From CAZXDS01 sp964639525 (lineage in GTDB: Bacteria > Bacteroidota > Ignavibacteria > Ignavibacteriales > Melioribacteraceae), in assembly GCA_964639525.1 (NCBI GenBank), contig CAZXDS010000146.1, positions 1 through 8,875 on the forward strand: 8,875 bases of DNA. Reading direction: 5' to 3'. Shown piece after piece: positions 6,595 through 8,875 of the stretch. The notes under the pieces are model-generated. The model searched no databases. It had not been told where the DNA came from and saw only the letters and a list, made by a program, of their open reading frames with translations. Position 1 is the stretch's first letter; each line of letters opens with the position of its first letter. The position numbers and the translations under genes were made by a program.

Positions 6595-7300
6595 ATACCT
6601 TTCTGAATGCGGAATTGCTTCGCGGAGAAAAGCTGAAGAATATATTCTGCAAGGCAGAATCTCCGTAGATGGAAAAGTTGTAATTGACTTAGGTACAAAA
6701 GTTAATCCTGAGAAAAACAGAATAACTCTTGACGGCGAAAACATTAAACCGGAAAAGAAAATTTACTTTTTGCTTAATAAGCCGCGAGGAATTATAACAA
6801 CAACAAAGGACGACAAGCACAGAAAGACTGTTGTTGAACTTATTAACACAAGCAGTGCAATTTTTCCTGTTGGAAGACTGGACTTTCAAACCACCGGATT
6901 TCTTTTGTTAACAAATGACGGTGATTTTACAAATTTTATTTTACACCCATCAAATAAAATTGAAAGGGAATACGTTGCAATGCTGAATAAGCCATTATCC
7001 ATAGAGGATAGATTAAAAATGCTTAAAGGAATTTATCTTGACCGAAAGAGAAGTAAATTCCACGATATAAGTTTTCCGGAAAAAGGAAATTTCAAAAAAG
7101 TAAAGGTAACAACAACGGAAGGTAGAAATCATTTTGTAAAAAGAATGTTTGAGCATTTTGATTACTTTGTTAAAAAATTGGATAGGCAAAGTTTCGGCGG
7201 GTGGGATTTAGGTAATTTGAACAGAGGTGAATATATTCAAATACCTGAAAAAGAGATAAACAAATTTACGATTCGTCTTAAAAAGAAAATTTCTAAATAA
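6578..7300 (+). CDS. rluB: RsuA/RluB-family rRNA pseudouridine synthase
   Basis: This enzyme turns a uridine of rRNA into pseudouridine. In this family RluB acts on 23S helix 89 and RsuA on 16S, and the gene beside scpB is usually of the RluB type. It has an S4 RNA-binding domain at its N terminus (RLNKYLSECGIASRRKAEEY) and the catalytic motif FPVGRLDFQTTGFLLLTNDG, with the aspartate of GRLD as nucleophile. The late conserved motif reads EGRNHFVKRM where most members have EGRNRQVRRM, so two residues differ. An ATG at 6566 would abut AGAGG with no spacing. ATG 6578 or 6581 fits both the family start (M-RLNKYL) and the GAGG at 6562-6565, so I chose 6578. It overlaps the end of scpB by 17 nt. 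The family is certain; the exact rRNA target is inferred. Confidence 0.88.
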   Translation: MMRLNKYLSECGIASRRKAEEYILQGRISVDGKVVIDLGTKVNPEKNRITLDGENIKPEKKIYFLLNKPRGIITTTKDDKHRKTVVELINTSSAIFPVGRLDFQTTGFLLLTNDGDFTNFILHPSNKIEREYVAMLNKPLSIEDRLKMLKGIYLDRKRSKFHDISFPEKGNFKKVKVTTTEGRNHFVKRMFEHFDYFVKKLDRQSFGGWDLGNLNRGEYIQIPEKEINKFTIRLKKKISK

Positions 7301-7353
7301 TAAAAAAATATTATTACAATATTGAATAATTAAAAAGTATAATTGAATACCGT

Positions 7354-7360
7354 AGGAGGA
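7354..7360 (+). promoter_or_regulatory. Strong Shine-Dalgarno sequence that decides the lysS start
   Basis: AGGAGGA is the strongest ribosome binding site in the window. It sits inside the reading frame opened by an earlier TTG at 7343 and would be translated there as Val-Gly-Gly. GGAGG ends 4 nt before TTG 7364. That spacing is a little short but workable, and it points to 7364 as the true start. No comparable site precedes TTG 7343. Confidence 0.65.
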
Positions 7361-7363
7361 AAC

Positions 7364-8872
7364 TTGGTAAATTCAAACGACCAACTTGATTTAAATAGTT
7401 TAATAAAAAGAAGACTTGAAGAACTTGAACAATTAAAGGCTATGGAAATTGAACCATACGCATTTAGTTTTGATGTAGATTCATATTCAACTGATATAAA
7501 AGCAGATTTTGAAAAATATGAAGGTAAGGATGTTAAAATTGCCGGAAGAATAATGGCAATCAGGAGGATGGGTAAAGCCTCCTTTGCACAAATTCAGGAC
7601 TTAAAAGGTAAAATACAATTCTATTTGCGCAAGAATGAAATAAATGAGCAGTACGATGCTTTTAAGTTGATGGACATTGGGGACATAATAGGCATTGAAG
7701 GATTTGTTTTCAAAACAAGAACCGAAGAAATTTCGGTGCATACAAAGTCATTAACCTTATTGGCAAAATCAATTCGTCCTATTCCGATAGCAAAAGAGAT
7801 TGTTGATGAGAGTGGGAATAAAGTTGTTTTTGATCAATTTGCTGATAAAGAACTACGATATCGTCAGCGGTATGTTGATTTAATTGTGAATCCCGAAGTA
7901 AAAGATGTTTTTATGAAAAGATCAAAAATTATTACGGAAATTCGCAAATACCTTGATGAAAAGGGAATATTGGAAGTTGAAACGCCTATACTTCAGCCAC
8001 TATACGGTGGAGCGGCTGCACGACCATTTGAAACTCATCACAACTCTCTTGATATGAAATTGTACATGAGAATTGCCGATGAACTTTATTTGAAGCGTTT
8101 AATTGTCGGAGGCTTTGACGGCGTTTATGAAATTTCCAAAGATTTCCGTAATGAAGGAATGGATAAAAGTCATAACCCTGAATTTACTATGATGGAACTT
8201 TACGTAGCCTACAAAGATTACGAATGGATGATGAAGTTTGTTGAAGAAATGTTTTATACAGTTGCCAAAAATGTTTTCGGAACTTCTGTGTTTAAAATTG
8301 AAGGTACCGAAGTTGATTTTACTCCGCCGTGGAACCGATTATCGATGGTTGACGCAATTAAAGAAAAAACAGGAATTGATGTTTTAATTGCGGACAAAGA
8401 AGAACTGAAAAATGAAGTTAAAAAACGCAATGGTGATTTGGATGGCGGTGAAAGCAAAGGCAAATTAATCGATTTACTTTTTGAACTTTCAGTTGAAGAA
8501 GGACTTATTCAGCCAACATTTATAGTTGATTATCCGTTGGAACTTTCGCCGCTTGCAAAAAAACATCGTTCGCGTGAAGGTTTGGTTGAACGGTTTGAAG
8601 GATTTGTTCTCGGCAGGGAAATCTGCAACGCATTCAGTGAATTGAATGACCCGATTGATCAGAAGGAACGTTTTATGGAGCAACGTAAAGATGCTGAAGC
8701 AGGGGATGAAGAAGCTCATCCAATTGATGAGGATTATGTTCGTGCTTTGGAGTTTGGAATGCCTCCAACTGCAGGACTTGGTGTTGGAATTGATAGAATG
8801 GTAATGCTCCTAACAAATCAAGCTTCAATAAGAGATGTGTTGCTGTTTCCACTGATGCGTCCTGAGAAATAA
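7364..8872 (+). CDS. lysS: Lysyl-tRNA synthetase, class II
   Basis: This cytoplasmic enzyme charges tRNA(Lys) with lysine. From this start it has 502 residues, normal for bacterial LysRS. In order it shows an N-terminal helix, an OB-fold anticodon-binding domain (KDVKIAGRIMAIRRMGKASF onward, about residues 56-138), and the class II catalytic core. Motif 1 lies around ILEVETPILQP. Motif 2 is FRNEGMDKSHNPEFTMMELY, about residues 261-280. Motif 3 is GLGVGIDRMVML, near the C terminus. The stretch PLELSPLAKKHRSREGLVERFE is also typical of LysRS. The start is TTG at 7364, chosen because a strong AGGAGGA lies just before it; TTG 7343 would translate that site as protein. It lies about 60 nt after the pseudouridine synthase gene with no terminator between, so it is probably read from the same transcript. 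Its TAA is 3 nt from the window end. Confidence 0.96.
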   Translation: MVNSNDQLDLNSLIKRRLEELEQLKAMEIEPYAFSFDVDSYSTDIKADFEKYEGKDVKIAGRIMAIRRMGKASFAQIQDLKGKIQFYLRKNEINEQYDAFKLMDIGDIIGIEGFVFKTRTEEISVHTKSLTLLAKSIRPIPIAKEIVDESGNKVVFDQFADKELRYRQRYVDLIVNPEVKDVFMKRSKIITEIRKYLDEKGILEVETPILQPLYGGAAARPFETHHNSLDMKLYMRIADELYLKRLIVGGFDGVYEISKDFRNEGMDKSHNPEFTMMELYVAYKDYEWMMKFVEEMFYTVAKNVFGTSVFKIEGTEVDFTPPWNRLSMVDAIKEKTGIDVLIADKEELKNEVKKRNGDLDGGESKGKLIDLLFELSVEEGLIQPTFIVDYPLELSPLAKKHRSREGLVERFEGFVLGREICNAFSELNDPIDQKERFMEQRKDAEAGDEEAHPIDEDYVRALEFGMPPTAGLGVGIDRMVMLLTNQASIRDVLLFPLMRPEK

Positions 8873-8875
8873 AAA

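Noticed and set aside
6424..6744. 106-codon minus-strand open frame
   Set aside because: Overlaps the well-supported scpB and pseudouridine synthase genes; phenylalanine/isoleucine-rich composition typical of the reverse of AT-rich coding DNA.
7307..7323. AATATT-attac-AATATT hairpin between the pseudouridine synthase gene and lysS
   Set aside because: Only A-T pairs and no following T-tract; not a credible terminator, so lysS is treated as part of the same transcript.

Overview
The window comes from an AT-rich bacterial chromosome, most likely a member of the Bacteroidota/Chlorobi/Ignavibacteriota group. That placement is an inference. It rests on the tetratricopeptide-membrane-LytTR regulator, the secreted DUF4189 protein, and the style of the housekeeping proteins. 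Clear Shine-Dalgarno sequences (before lysS, scpA and the 135-residue gene) alongside frequent TTG start codons fit Ignavibacteria better than typical Bacteroidia, but a species cannot be named.

The right half (about 4195-8872, plus strand) is a compact housekeeping cluster: trpS, scpA, scpB, an RsuA/RluB-type pseudouridine synthase gene, and lysS. The first four genes are packed with a 3-nt gap, a direct TAA-ATG junction and a 17-nt overlap, which indicates one transcript with coupled translation. lysS follows after about 60 nt with its own strong ribosome binding site. The cluster combines translation (two aminoacyl-tRNA synthetases and an rRNA-modifying enzyme) with chromosome segregation (the ScpAB partners of Smc). 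The TrpRS carries a cysteine pattern matching the iron-sulfur type of this enzyme.

The left half is accessory and lies entirely on the minus strand. Read in its own direction it has a membrane-anchored TPR-LytTR transcriptional regulator (3966-2170), a long intergenic stretch with several strong inverted repeats (1608-2169), a 135-residue secreted protein (1607-1200), a coding-like but start-less fragment (1123-920), and a 303-residue secreted DUF4189 protein (919-8) whose ATG follows the fragment's stop codon directly. The two secreted proteins appear to share a previously unnamed domain, so this may be a small family of exported proteins next to a one-component membrane regulator. The regulatory link is only positional.

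The regulator and trpS are divergently transcribed from a 228-nt AT-rich spacer. I see no tRNA, rRNA, CRISPR array, transposase or recognisable defence system. The best candidates for something undescribed are the shared domain of the two secreted proteins and the hairpin-rich spacer.
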